Notes under the pieces: model-generated
Databases searched by the model: none
The model's input: only the letters and a program-made list of their open reading frames with translations
What the model was told of the DNA's origin: nothing
Made by a program: the position numbers and the translations under genes
Part shown: piece after piece, positions 1 through 9,154 of the stretch
Layout: every line of letters begins with the position of its first letter
How positions within the stretch are numbered: the stretch's first letter is position 1
NCBI GenBank assembly: GCA_905479575.1
Contig: CAJQNB010000020.1
Coordinates: 44,595 to 108,594 of the forward strand
Reading direction: 5' to 3'
Origin: an uncultured Pseudophaeobacter sp.
GTDB taxonomy: Bacteria > Pseudomonadota > Alphaproteobacteria > Rhodobacterales > Rhodobacteraceae
DNA length: 64,000 nt

Positions 1-889
1 TTACAGAGCCGGCGGTGAGGCCGCGAATAAAGTATTTTCCTGCAACCACATAGACCAACAGGGTGGGGAGACCGGCAATGATCGCGGCGGCCATGTCGAC
101 GTTGTATTCTTTGACGCCAGTGGTGGAGTTGACGATATTGTTCAGCGCCACAGTCACCGGCTGGGTGCCCGCCTGGCTAAAGCTAACGCCAAACAGGAAA
201 TCATTCCAGATCTGGGTGAACTGCCAGATCACTGTGACGACGATAATCGGCAGGCTCAGCGGCAGGAATATCGACCAGAAGATGCGAAAGAATCCGGCGC
301 CGTCAACCTTGGCCGCTTTCACCAGATCACCGGGGATGGTGACGTAGAAGTTGCGGAAAAACAGTGTGGTAAAGCCGATACCGTAGACCACATGGGCAAA
401 GATCAGCCCCGGAATTGTCCCCGCCAGCCCCATCAGCCCCAGCATCCGGGCCATGGGCAGCAGCACCACCTGAAAGGGGATGAAGCAGCCAAACAACATC
501 GCCGAGAAGATCAGATTGGCGCCGCGAAAATTCCACTGGGCGATGATATAGCCGTTGGCGGCGCCCAGAAAGGTGGAGATCAACACAGCTGGCACCGCCA
601 GCAGCACCGAGTTCCAGAAATAGGGGCGCAGTCCTTCGCATTGAATGCCGGTGCAGGCCTCGGACCAGGCGGTGCGCCAGGCGTCAAACGTGACTTCGCG
701 GGGCAGCGCCACCAGACTGCCACTGCGGATTTCCTCCAGGCTTTTGAGCGAGGTGGTCAGCATGACAAAAAGCGGCATCAGGTAGAACAGCGCAAACAGG
801 CCCAGCAGGGAAAACAGCAGCCAGCGCAGGGCAATTTGCCCCGGGCGCAGGGGCGGTGACACGGCAGGAGCGGCAGAAAAATCAGACAT
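1..889 (-). CDS. Sugar ABC transporter permease, MalG type (3' end outside window)
   Basis: Inner-membrane permease subunit of a carbohydrate importer (MalG/BPD_transp_1 family). I translated it by hand from the ATG at 889. It begins MSDFSAAPAVSPPLRPGQIA, then a membrane segment (about residues 20-42), a periplasmic loop, further hydrophobic segments, and the cytoplasmic ATPase-contact EAA-like stretch around the residues DLVKAAKVDGAG. The frame is still open at base 2 after the residues TAGSV, so only the last few residues are missing. The start overlaps the stop of the MalF-type permease by 8 bases, so the two are translationally coupled. The ATPase subunit is not in the window; it would be expected further left, downstream in the operon. 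The specific sugar is not shown by this protein. Confidence 0.85.
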   Translation of the reverse strand, partial: MSDFSAAPAVSPPLRPGQIALRWLLFSLLGLFALFYLMPLFVMLTTSLKSLEEIRSGSLVALPREVTFDAWRTAWSEACTGIQCEGLRPYFWNSVLLAVPAVLISTFLGAANGYIIAQWNFRGANLIFSAMLFGCFIPFQVVLLPMARMLGLMGLAGTIPGLIFAHVVYGIGFTTLFFRNFYVTIPGDLVKAAKVDGAGFFRIFWSIFLPLSLPIIVVTVIWQFTQIWNDFLFGVSFSQAGTQPVTVALNNIVNSTTGVKEYNVDMAAAIIAGLPTLLVYVVAGKYFIRGLTAGSV

Positions 890-1754
890 GTTTCGCCCTC
901 AGTTCGGAATAGAGATAGGGAACAACAATGGCAAAGACCACGCCCATCATCACCATGGCGGAACTCGCCGCTTGACCAATGTCACCACGCGAAAAGGCCA
1001 TAGCATACATATAGGTTGCGGGCAGATCGGTGGCATAGCCAGGGCCGCCCCCGGTGAGGGCGACCACCAGATCAAAGCTCTTGATCGCCAGATGGGCCAG
1101 CACGATAAAGGCGGACAGGAAAATCGGCGCCATCGAGGGCAGGATAATGGCCGAATAGATCCGCCAGCCGGGAATACCATCTATCTGCGCCGCCTTGATG
1201 ATTTCACCGTCGACGCTGCGCAGCCCGGCCAGAAACAGCGCCATGACAAAGCCAGAGGCCTGCCAGACGCCGGCAATCACCACCGCATAGATCGCCATGT
1301 CGGGGTCAATTACCCAGTTGAAGCGAAAGCTCTCATAGCCCCAGCTCCGCACCATGGCCTCGATCCCCAGGCCGGGGTTCATGATCCATTTCCAGGCGGT
1401 GCCGGTGACGATCATCGACAGGGCCATGGGGTACAGATAGATGGTGCGCAGCACGCCTTCGACGCGGATGCGCTGGTCCAGCAGGATTGCCAACAGCAGT
1501 CCCAGTGCCATGGAAATGCAGATGAATAGCGCGCCAAACAGGAACAGGTTGTCCATGGCGGTGTCCCAGCGCGATGCTGCAAACAGCCGCTTATACTGGA
1601 TGACCCCATAGAGATCGTATTTGGGCAGTAGTTTTGAACGGGTCAGAGAGATCCAGGCTGTCCAGGCGATGAAGCCATAAACAAAGATGAGGATCGCCAC
1701 AAACGAAGGGGCCAGTACCATCTTGGGGATCTGGCGTTCCAGCCATGCGCGCAT
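882..1754 (-). CDS. Sugar ABC transporter permease, MalF type
   Basis: 290-residue permease of the MalF/UgpA kind, with about six hydrophobic segments. The first lies at about residues 13-36, and the last is close to the C-terminus. The EAA loop that docks on the ATPase is visible at about residues 183-205 (GLRSVDGEIIKAAQIDGIPG). It lies between the binding-protein gene (92 bases upstream) and the second permease gene (8-base overlap), all on the minus strand, so it belongs to one import operon. The N-terminus is short and has none of the extra segments of enterobacterial MalF, as is usual for glucose/mannose-type importers in alphaproteobacteria. Function as permease is secure; the substrate is inferred only from the binding protein. 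Confidence 0.9.
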   Translation of the reverse strand: MRAWLERQIPKMVLAPSFVAILIFVYGFIAWTAWISLTRSKLLPKYDLYGVIQYKRLFAASRWDTAMDNLFLFGALFICISMALGLLLAILLDQRIRVEGVLRTIYLYPMALSMIVTGTAWKWIMNPGLGIEAMVRSWGYESFRFNWVIDPDMAIYAVVIAGVWQASGFVMALFLAGLRSVDGEIIKAAQIDGIPGWRIYSAIILPSMAPIFLSAFIVLAHLAIKSFDLVVALTGGGPGYATDLPATYMYAMAFSRGDIGQAASSAMVMMGVVFAIVVPYLYSELRAKHV

Positions 1755-1846
1755 TGGATCGTGCCTTTATGTTTTGTCCCGCCCCGGCAAAATTGCCCGG
1801 GCGGAACAGCTCATGTGAGTGGAGCGGGTCGTTTGGTCGGGTGATA

Positions 1847-3100
1847 TTACAGCGAGTTTTCCACTGCGGCGACCAGCATTTCAACCGCCTCAGCCGAGGA
1901 CATGTCGGAATTGAAATGCGCGGTTACCACATCGGTGATCGCCCCGGACTGGGCGCCGCGCATCGCCATGCCATGGGCATAGCTGGGCAGCAGGGAGCCG
2001 TCTTTGGAGCTGGTGGTCATCTCTGCCGATGACAGGTGCGCACAGGAGTCAAAATCGTCCATGGCAACATCAACCCGTGCTGGGATAGAGCCCTTGTTGA
2101 GGTTAAAGACCTTCTGGAAATTCTGGCCGACGATCAGCTTGGCCAGTAGGGCCTGACCCTGCTGTTTGTCGTCGCCGCTGACATCAAACATGGCAAAGCT
2201 GTCAACATTATAGAGAAAGCCTTCCCCCGGTGCCGAGGCGCAGAGGAAATCCTCACCCGGCACCTTGCCAGCAGCAAGGAATTCGCCCTTGGCCCAATCG
2301 CCCATGATCTGAAACGCCGCTTCGCCGTTCATCACCATCGAGGTGGCAAGGTTCCAGTCGCGACCGGGGAAATTGCTGTCCACATAGCCGCGCATTTTGC
2401 GCATCTGGTCAAAAACCGCGACCATCTTGTCCGATCCCAGCATTTCAGGGTCCAGATCGACAAAGGCCTGGTGGAACCCATCCGGGCCCAGAAGGCCAAG
2501 GGCGACAACTTCAAATACTGTGGCATCCTGCCAGGCCTGACCACCATGAGCCAGCGGGATCACTCCGGCCGCCATCAGCTTGTCTGCGGCGGCGTTAAAG
2601 TCGTCCCAGCTGGTTGGCATCGCAATGTCATTGGCGGCGAGGATTTCGGCATTGGCCCAAAGCCAGTCCACCCGGTGCACATTCACCGGCGCGGCGCACC
2701 ACTGGCCTTCGCATTTCATATGGGCCGCAATGGAGGCTGGCAGCACCTTGTCCCAGCCTTCGGCCTCGGCCACGGCCGAGATATCAGCGAGAACGCCTTC
2801 TTCGTACCATTCCTGAATGGCGGGGCCTTTCAGCTGCACCGCAGTGGGGGCATTGCCGGACAAAACCCGCGCCCGCAGCGCCGTCATGGCGGCATCGCCG
2901 CCACCGCCTGCCACTGGCATATCGGTCCAGGTGCCGCCATTGGCGGAAAATTCCTGCTGCAATACGGCGACGGATTTGGCTTCCCCGCCCGATGTCCACC
3001 AATGCAGCACCTCTGCCTCCGGACCGGCCTGGGCCATGGATACTGCGGATGCAGCGACAACCGCCAGCGTGGACGCGGCCGTAAATACGGATCTTTTCAT
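1847..3100 (-). CDS. Periplasmic sugar-binding protein of ABC transporter (glucose/mannose GtsA-like)
   Basis: 417-residue extracellular solute-binding protein of family 1 (SBP_bac_1/UgpB group). A Sec signal peptide is visible (residues 1-25, MKRSVF followed by a hydrophobic stretch ending AQA). The mature protein opens with EVLHWWTSGGEAKSV, the hallmark of the glucose/mannose-binding subgroup (GtsA of pseudomonads and relatives), and it carries conserved Trp and Asp residues expected in a sugar cleft. It is the first gene of the operon and is followed by the two permeases. A divergent two-component pair begins 286 bases away. In Pseudomonas the comparable GtrS/GltR pair controls the gts glucose importer, so glucose or a related sugar is a reasonable guess, not a proof. 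Confidence 0.85.
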   Translation of the reverse strand: MKRSVFTAASTLAVVAASAVSMAQAGPEAEVLHWWTSGGEAKSVAVLQQEFSANGGTWTDMPVAGGGGDAAMTALRARVLSGNAPTAVQLKGPAIQEWYEEGVLADISAVAEAEGWDKVLPASIAAHMKCEGQWCAAPVNVHRVDWLWANAEILAANDIAMPTSWDDFNAAADKLMAAGVIPLAHGGQAWQDATVFEVVALGLLGPDGFHQAFVDLDPEMLGSDKMVAVFDQMRKMRGYVDSNFPGRDWNLATSMVMNGEAAFQIMGDWAKGEFLAAGKVPGEDFLCASAPGEGFLYNVDSFAMFDVSGDDKQQGQALLAKLIVGQNFQKVFNLNKGSIPARVDVAMDDFDSCAHLSSAEMTTSSKDGSLLPSYAHGMAMRGAQSGAITDVVTAHFNSDMSSAEAVEMLVAAVENSL

Positions 3101-3255
3101 TTTGTCTTCCTCCCTAAAGTCGTCAAGAGCTCAACCAGCCCCTTTGAACTACGCCACCTCTTCCTCCAAGATGCAGTGGCGCAGATGCCGCCACTGAAGG
3201 CGACGGTATTGCCCTAGCCTGCGCTGACGGAGGGGGCTGTCGCAATGGTTGAGCC

Positions 3256-3271
3256 GACCACTGCAGTGGTC
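3256..3271. promoter_or_regulatory. Perfect 16-bp palindrome in the divergent promoter region
   Basis: GACCACTGCAGTGGTC reads the same on both strands. It sits between the sugar transporter start (3100) and the regulator start (3387). A short tandem array follows at 3296-3320 (GTTAC, GTTAC, TGTAC at 10-base spacing). A dimeric regulator site is likely; the regulator is not identified. Confidence 0.4.
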
Positions 3272-3386
3272 AGAGCGCAGAAATCCGTCACTTCCGTTAC
3301 AACTTGTTACCTAGCTGTACCTTTGGCCGCAAAAATGGGGCAGTCTGGCAGGCAAAGGCAGAGAGAGTAAGAGGCAGTAAGAGGCT

Positions 3387-4142
3387 ATGACGATACCCCG
3401 GCTTATGGTGGTGGATGATGATGCGGAGACCCGTGCCATGCTGACCCAGTTTTTGCAGCAAAACGGCTTTATCGCCCATGCCGCCGAAAATGAGGCAGAG
3501 ATCCGGGCGCTGATGCAGGCGGGGCGGGTGGATCTGATCCTGTTGGATGTGATGCTGGGATCGGAAAGCGGCGTCGAGATCTGTGCCCGCTTGCGCCGCG
3601 AACAGGATGTTCCGATCATTCTGGTCTCGGCGCTGTCTCAGGATCACCAGCGCATGGCGGGTTATGAGGTCGGGGCGGATGACTATGTGGCAAAGCCTTT
3701 TAACCCTGAGCTGCTGCTGGCGCGGGTGCGGGCGGTTTTGCAGCGGGCCAACCGCAGTGCCTCGCTGGTTCATCGGCGGCGGCTGGCGCTGTTCCGCTTT
3801 GCCGGTTGGACCTATGACGGCAAACGCGATGAGGTGCTCTCGCCGCAGGGGTTTCAGGTGGCGCTGTCGCAGCGGGAGACCAGCCTGCTCAAGGTGTTTT
3901 TGGCCAACCCGCATATTCCGTTGAAACGCGAGGAAATCCAGGCGGGCCTGCTGGAAGGTTTTGCCAGTGGCAGCAGTGGCAGCAGTGCAGAGCCCGACGG
4001 CTCCGGGCGGGCAATCGACATGTTGGTGGGGCGGCTGCGCTCCAAGATCGAAAGCGACCCCAAAGATCCGCAGATGCTGCGCACCGCGCGCGGCATTGGC
4101 TATGTCCTGGCCGTGGATGTGGCGGAAGAGCAGACCGCGTGA
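3387..4142 (+). CDS. OmpR-family response regulator
   Basis: 251-residue two-component regulator. The receiver domain (residues 5-117) has the acidic pocket D10-D12, phospho-acceptor D54 (LILLDVMLG) and conserved K103 (KPFNPE). The C-terminal winged-helix DNA-binding domain (about 135-245) ends with RTARGIGYVL, typical of OmpR/PhoB proteins. A low-complexity Ser/Gly insertion at about residues 193-199 lengthens the transactivation loop. The stop codon overlaps the GTG start of the histidine kinase (GTGA), so they form one operon. The gene is divergent from the sugar transporter, which points to control of that transporter, as in GltR-type systems. Confidence 0.9.
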   Translation: MTIPRLMVVDDDAETRAMLTQFLQQNGFIAHAAENEAEIRALMQAGRVDLILLDVMLGSESGVEICARLRREQDVPIILVSALSQDHQRMAGYEVGADDYVAKPFNPELLLARVRAVLQRANRSASLVHRRRLALFRFAGWTYDGKRDEVLSPQGFQVALSQRETSLLKVFLANPHIPLKREEIQAGLLEGFASGSSGSSAEPDGSGRAIDMLVGRLRSKIESDPKDPQMLRTARGIGYVLAVDVAEEQTA

Positions 4143-5623
4143 GCCGCATCTGGGATCTGAAAACCCAGGCGCGCCTGTGGATCTTTGTCGGCTTTGCCAT
4201 TGGCCTGGGGGCGGCCTTTCTGTGGCTGCAATCATCCCGCGCCTGGGAGCAGCATCTGGCCCGCAGCCAGATGGCGGGGGTGTTGCTGTATCAGGCCCTG
4301 CAGGGCAATGCGCCTGCACCCGCAGGTCTGCAGGTCCAGGCTCTGTCGTTGCAGTCAGACGTGGCCAACGACCATCCGCGCGGTCAACGCCCTGAGGTGC
4401 CGGGCGGCGGTTTTGTTACCGAAATCTCGATCTTGGGGGAAACAGGGCGGGCGTTGGGGTTGGGGTCAGGTTTTGGGCCTGGCATGGGGGCAAGCACCGG
4501 CACGGTATTGCGGTTGATGATTGTGTCAGATCGCCTGCGCTACGGGGTTGCCGATCTGCAAACCGCGCCCCGGCAAACGGCGGCGCAGCAGCTGGGGGCG
4601 GTCACCCGCCTGTTGGCACGCCATTGCAGCGATCCGCTGGTCTTTGCCCAATATGGCGACAGGGGCTGGCGGCAGGTCGAGGGGGCTTCCTACTGGGGCT
4701 GTCAGGCGGCGCCGACGGATCTGCGCCTGCTGGCGGTGATCCTGGCGGCGGTGGGGCTGGCGATTGTGCTCAGCCAAAGTGGCGAGACCTCGGCGCGGTT
4801 TGGTGCCTTCGCCCGGCTGCTGCGTCAGCCGCGGGTGCTGGGGGGGCCGGATAGCTACTCCGCCCCCGGCCCGGCAGAGCTGCAGGAGATTGTCGCGGCG
4901 GTGAATGATCATCTGGCCGGGGCACGGGCGCAGATCGAGAAACGCGCCACGGTTCTGTCGGCGGTCAGCCATGATCTGGGCACGCCGGCCACCCGCTTGC
5001 GCCTGCGGGCGGCACTGATCCAGGACCAGACCCTGCGCCGCAAGCTGGAGGCGGATATCGACAGTATGACCGGCATGATCGAAAGCGTGCTGACCTATAC
5101 CCGCTCGGAACTCAGCCTGGAAGTGCCGCGCCAGATCTCGCTCACCGCGCTGGTGGAGGCGCTGGTGGCGGATTATCAGGATCTGGACAAGCCAGTGAGC
5201 TATGTGCGGATGCAGCCCGAGGTGGTTCAGGGGGCGCAGTCGCTGTTTTCAGCCCGCGCGGGGCAGGGCGCCTTGCCGGATGCGCGCCGGGTGCTGGTGA
5301 CGGCGCGGCCGATCCTGTTGCAGCGCGCCCTGACCAATCTGGTGGACAATGCCCTGAAATACGGCCGCCGTGCCGTGGTGCGGCTGGAGGCGAGCGCCGA
5401 GCGGGCGGTGATCACGGTTGAGGACGAGGGATCTGAATTGACCGTGGCCGAGATCCAGGAGGTTCTGGCCCCGTTTCAGCGCGGTGCCAACAGCTCTGCT
5501 ATTGACGGGTTTGGCCTGGGGTTGACCATCGTTGCCACCGTCGCAGAACAGCATGGCGGCACGCTGCGGTTCGATCAAGGCAGCCAGGGGCTGCGCGCCA
5601 GCCTGGACATCCAGCGCCACTAG
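4139..5623 (+). CDS. Sensor histidine kinase (partner of the regulator at 3387)
   Basis: 494-residue membrane sensor kinase with a GTG start that overlaps the regulator stop by four bases. There is one membrane segment at about residues 14-31, a roughly 150-residue sensing region, and a second segment at about 197-214. A HisKA-like dimerization helix carries the phosphorylated His278 in the sequence SHDLGTPATRLRL. Here the usual E-x-R/L of the H-box reads D-L-G, a variant common in OmpR-partner kinases. A HATPase domain follows, with N-box NLVDNALKYG and a late GFGLGLTIV glycine box. No known sensor domain was recognised in the periplasmic part. The likely ligand is linked to sugar uptake, inferred from the neighbouring transporter. 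Confidence 0.88.
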   Translation: MSRIWDLKTQARLWIFVGFAIGLGAAFLWLQSSRAWEQHLARSQMAGVLLYQALQGNAPAPAGLQVQALSLQSDVANDHPRGQRPEVPGGGFVTEISILGETGRALGLGSGFGPGMGASTGTVLRLMIVSDRLRYGVADLQTAPRQTAAQQLGAVTRLLARHCSDPLVFAQYGDRGWRQVEGASYWGCQAAPTDLRLLAVILAAVGLAIVLSQSGETSARFGAFARLLRQPRVLGGPDSYSAPGPAELQEIVAAVNDHLAGARAQIEKRATVLSAVSHDLGTPATRLRLRAALIQDQTLRRKLEADIDSMTGMIESVLTYTRSELSLEVPRQISLTALVEALVADYQDLDKPVSYVRMQPEVVQGAQSLFSARAGQGALPDARRVLVTARPILLQRALTNLVDNALKYGRRAVVRLEASAERAVITVEDEGSELTVAEIQEVLAPFQRGANSSAIDGFGLGLTIVATVAEQHGGTLRFDQGSQGLRASLDIQRH

Positions 5624-5689
5624 GGGCCGGTCGGGGCAATGACTGCAGGGGGTGGTGGTGATGAATTCATCTGATAAACGCTCTGCTTT

Positions 5690-5717
5690 TTGTGACATGT
5701 AAATGTTACGGTAGGAT
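5690..5717 (+). promoter_or_regulatory. Candidate sigma-70 promoter before the CHASE hybrid kinase
   Basis: TTGTGA (5690-5695), a 16-base spacer and TAGGAT (5712-5717) resemble -35 and -10 boxes. An ACAT-GTAA-ATGT inverted repeat lies in the spacer, and a perfect ATGAATTCAT palindrome lies just upstream (5661-5670). This is motif matching by eye only. Confidence 0.35.
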
Positions 5718-5804
5718 TAGGTCTGTAAAGAACTTCGTTGAATGGAAGCGTTTTTAAGCAGATATGAACATCTGTGCGGCAGCTTGCATGACGAACGATA
5801 GATA

Positions 5805-8381
5805 ATGGTGAATTGGTTTGGTCTTTTATATGAAGGGCCAAAATGGGTAAGGTTGAGTGGTGTCTGTTCCGTGAGAGGTTCTTCTGCAAAACCCATTGGC
5901 GGGCTAGTGCGACGCGCCCATATCCCGGTTCTGGTCGCTCTCGTTATGGTTCTGGCTGCGGGCTATTATTCAGAACAACAAAACGACATCATCCATAATC
6001 AGGCGCTGCGGGCCGATGTGCGCCGCGAAGTCAACGAGCTGCAGGTCAGTCTTGAAGGGGCGCTCAATGCCGATCTTCAGCTGGTGCGCGGGCTGGTTGC
6101 GGTGTTGTCCACCGAGCCGGACATGTCACAGGAGCGGTTCACCCAGCTGGGGGAAATGGTGCTGGGCAGACAATCGGGCATTAGCCATGTTGCAGCGGCG
6201 CCGGACCTTGTGGTTTCGATGATCTACCCGCTGCACGGCAACGAGGCGGCCTTGGGACTGGATTATAACCAAAACGCCGCCCAGCGAGAGGCTGCCTACA
6301 AAGTCCGCGATAAGGGCGCAGTGGTTCTGGCAGGTCCGGTCCAGCTGGTGCAGGGCGATGAGGCCTTTATTGGCCGCTTTCCGGTCTTTGTCGGAACAGG
6401 GGAAAATCGCCGGTTTTGGGGGATTTTATCCTCGGTCATGAAGGCTGAACCTCTGTACGAGTCGCATGGGTTCAACTCTCCCGACCTGGGCATCGAGGTT
6501 GGAATACGGGGACAGGACGGTATGGGGGCCGAGGGCGTACAGTTCTTTGGCGACCCATCCGTTTTTACCGATAACCCGGTCCTTTTGGATATCCCGCTCC
6601 CGGTTGGGTCCTGGCAAATTGCAGCGCGCCCCAAGGGCGGGTGGTCGGCCAGCAGGGCCAATCCCTGGCCCTGGCGTCTGTTGGTTTTTATTGCCGGCGG
6701 ATTTATTGTTGTGCCGATCTATATGATCAGTCGCCTGTCGGCGGCACGGCGCGATGCAATTCGAACCTTAAAGCGGCGCGAACGGCAGTTGGAGACCCTG
6801 TCGCGGCGGCTTGAGATTGCGGTGGATATTTCAAAGATCGGCATTTGGGAGCTGAATACCAAGAACAGTACAACCGTCTGGGATCCAAACCTGCGCGAAA
6901 TCTATGGGTTCAAGCTCAATGATCCGCTGTCGATTGACACCTGGGAGAGTTGCCTGCACCCCGATGATCATAAGAAGACGGTTCTTGAATTCCGCAATGC
7001 CTGTCACGTCGGGGGCAGCTACAGATCGGAATACCGCATCATTTTGCCCAGCCGGGAGGTGCGCCATATCCGCAGTATGGGAACCGCCTATGCCGATAGC
7101 GATGGCTGGCTGCGGATGGTCGGGGTCAATCTGGATGTGACCCAGGACGTGCAACTGCGCGAAAAGCTGATCGAGGCAAATACGGCGCTGTTGCAGCGCA
7201 ACAATGATCTGAATGATGCCAAGATCGCAGCTGAAAGTGCCGATCGCGCCAAATCGGAATTTCTGGCCAACATGTCCCATGAGATCCGCACGCCGATGAA
7301 TGGCATTCTGGGCATGGCGGAGCTGATGTCGGAGTTCGATCTGGGCCCGGAGGAAAGACAATATCTGAGCACCATTCAGGATTCCTCCAACGCGCTGCTT
7401 AAAATCATCAACGATATTCTTGACCTGTCGCGTCTCGAAGCGGGGCGCCTGGCGATCAGCCCGATTGATTTTGATCTGCAAAACTGTGTGGCTGGCGCGG
7501 TCAATCTGTTGCGGCCCAAAGCTCGGGAAAAAGGCCTTTGGGTGTCGGTGAGTTTTGCGGACAACCTGCCGGAACGGGTGCATGGTGACGATGGCCGCTT
7601 GCGGCAAATTCTGGTGAACCTTATCGGCAATGCGGTGAAATTCACCTCTGAGGGCGGCGTGGACATCAGCGTCAGCTGCCGCGCAGACGACCCCTACAAT
7701 CTGGTGATTGCGGTGGATGATACCGGCATTGGTATCTCAGACCACCAGGCCGAATATATTTTTGATCGCTTCAAGCAGGCGGATGCGGCCACCACGCGGG
7801 CCTTTGGCGGCACTGGGCTGGGATTGACGATTTCCAGCATCCTGGCAAAGCGCATGGGAGGCGGCATTGATCTGTGTCGTCTCAAGGAAAAGGGCTCGTG
7901 CTTTCGCTTGAAAGTTCAACTGGCCGAGGCGGTCAATTCCAGCGGCGCCTCTCGGGTTGAGACCATGATGGACACTGCAGCTTTGGCAGGCTGCCGGGTT
8001 TTGCTGGCAGAGGACAACAGGACCAACCGTTTGCTGGTCCGCAAGTATCTGGCCGATCTGGGCATCACCCTGAGCGAAGCCCATAATGGCCGACAGGCAG
8101 TCACCCTGTGTCAGGAGGAAATGGCGCCGGATATCATTTTGATGGATATGTCCATGCCCGAGCTGGACGGGCTTGCGGCAACGCGGGAAATTCGCGCTCT
8201 TGAGATCGAGCAGCCGGTGATTGTTGCGCTGACCGCCAATGCCTTTGAATCCGACCGCGAGGCCTGTCTGGCTGCGGGGATGGATTATTTTCTGCAAAAA
8301 CCTATCAGTAAATCGGTTTTGTTGCGCACCCTGACCATGCTGCGCATTGGCCAGGATGAAAATAACGGCCAATCCGGCTGA
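5805..8381 (+). CDS. CHASE-domain hybrid sensor histidine kinase
   Basis: 858-residue hybrid kinase. Order of parts: membrane segment (about 40-55), periplasmic CHASE domain (about 75-285, a family that binds small ligands), second membrane segment (about 289-308), a PAS_3 domain with PAC (about 335-450), HisKA with His492 (NMSHEIRTPMNG), HATPase (about 600-720, with NLIGNAVKFT and GGTGLGLTIS), and a C-terminal receiver with Asp781 (IILMDMSMPELDG). No HPt or DNA-binding output domain is attached, so phosphate must pass to a separate protein that is not encoded nearby. The start is uncertain: the ATG at 5805 has a weak ribosome site, and an in-frame GTG at 5871 would also leave the first membrane segment intact. 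It stands alone, between the two-component pair and the convergent thiD. Confidence 0.9.
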   Translation: MVNWFGLLYEGPKWVRLSGVCSVRGSSAKPIGGLVRRAHIPVLVALVMVLAAGYYSEQQNDIIHNQALRADVRREVNELQVSLEGALNADLQLVRGLVAVLSTEPDMSQERFTQLGEMVLGRQSGISHVAAAPDLVVSMIYPLHGNEAALGLDYNQNAAQREAAYKVRDKGAVVLAGPVQLVQGDEAFIGRFPVFVGTGENRRFWGILSSVMKAEPLYESHGFNSPDLGIEVGIRGQDGMGAEGVQFFGDPSVFTDNPVLLDIPLPVGSWQIAARPKGGWSASRANPWPWRLLVFIAGGFIVVPIYMISRLSAARRDAIRTLKRRERQLETLSRRLEIAVDISKIGIWELNTKNSTTVWDPNLREIYGFKLNDPLSIDTWESCLHPDDHKKTVLEFRNACHVGGSYRSEYRIILPSREVRHIRSMGTAYADSDGWLRMVGVNLDVTQDVQLREKLIEANTALLQRNNDLNDAKIAAESADRAKSEFLANMSHEIRTPMNGILGMAELMSEFDLGPEERQYLSTIQDSSNALLKIINDILDLSRLEAGRLAISPIDFDLQNCVAGAVNLLRPKAREKGLWVSVSFADNLPERVHGDDGRLRQILVNLIGNAVKFTSEGGVDISVSCRADDPYNLVIAVDDTGIGISDHQAEYIFDRFKQADAATTRAFGGTGLGLTISSILAKRMGGGIDLCRLKEKGSCFRLKVQLAEAVNSSGASRVETMMDTAALAGCRVLLAEDNRTNRLLVRKYLADLGITLSEAHNGRQAVTLCQEEMAPDIILMDMSMPELDGLAATREIRALEIEQPVIVALTANAFESDREACLAAGMDYFLQKPISKSVLLRTLTMLRIGQDENNGQSG

Positions 8382-8416
8382 TCCTGGGATTTTGCCGCGA
8401 TAACAGGGTTTATGGC

Positions 8417-9154
8417 TTAACCTGGATTGCTCAACCAAAGGGTCATCTGCGCCTTGGCCTGGGCGCAGGCTTCTGTCACAGATGCGCCCTGCGCCAGCGC
8501 ACAGGCGAGAGCGGTTGCCAGGCTGCAGCCGGTGCCGCGTTTGCTTATGGGCAGACGTGGGGCTGAAAACATCTGATGGCTGTCAGCGGTAAACAAATGA
8601 TCCGTGCTGTGGGTGCCCTGGCCATGTCCACCCTTGATCAATACCGCAGCAACGCCCGTCGCCAAAATGATCTGCGCCCGAATTTTCAATTCTGCCAGTT
8701 CTGGCGGCTCCTGGGGGTAGTGGCAGGTGCTGGCAAGCCGGGCGCTTTCCTCCAGATTAGGGGTCAACACCGTCACTTTTGGCAGCAGGGGCGTCAGGGC
8801 TTCCAAAGACATCAGGTCGCCGCCAGAGGAGCTTTTTAGGACGGGATCCAGCACAATTGGCACCTGGGCGGGCAGCGCTTGTGCCAGGCTCCGGGCGGCT
8901 TCTGGGGTGCCGATCATGCCAATCTTGATGGCGCGTGGGATCTGCCCCGCCGGATCAAAGGCGGCTGTGACCTGATCTGCGATAATCTGCGGTGGGATTG
9001 GCTGGGTGGCAATCAGCGCCGAGTTGGTCTGCACCGTGACGGCAGTCACCACCGGTGCAACCGAACAGCCCAGGCTTTGGGCCATGGCCACATCGCGGCT
9101 CAGGCCGGCACCGCCGCTGCTGTCGGTGCCGGCCACCACCAGAATGCGGCTCAT
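8417..9154 (-). CDS. thiD: Hydroxymethylpyrimidine/phosphomethylpyrimidine kinase
   Basis: 245-residue kinase that phosphorylates HMP and then HMP-P to give HMP-PP, the pyrimidine half of thiamine diphosphate. The N-terminus ILVVAGTDSSGGAGLSRD is the substrate-binding signature of the ThiD/PfkB-like family, and the late motif RGTGCSLATALA carries the anion hole and catalytic region. Usual family length is about 250-270. It is the last gene of the thiamine operon; its ATG overlaps the thiF stop (ATGA). It ends 35 bases from the convergent CHASE kinase gene. Confidence 0.93.
   Translation of the reverse strand: MSRILVVAGTDSSGGAGLSRDVAMAQSLGCSVAPVVTAVTVQTNSALIATQPIPPQIIADQVTAAFDPAGQIPRAIKIGMIGTPEAARSLAQALPAQVPIVLDPVLKSSSGGDLMSLEALTPLLPKVTVLTPNLEESARLASTCHYPQEPPELAELKIRAQIILATGVAAVLIKGGHGQGTHSTDHLFTADSHQMFSAPRLPISKRGTGCSLATALACALAQGASVTEACAQAKAQMTLWLSNPG

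Noticed and set aside
4521..5698. Several short frames on both strands in the kinase gene at 4139
   Set aside because: They lie inside a well-supported histidine kinase gene and show no domain.
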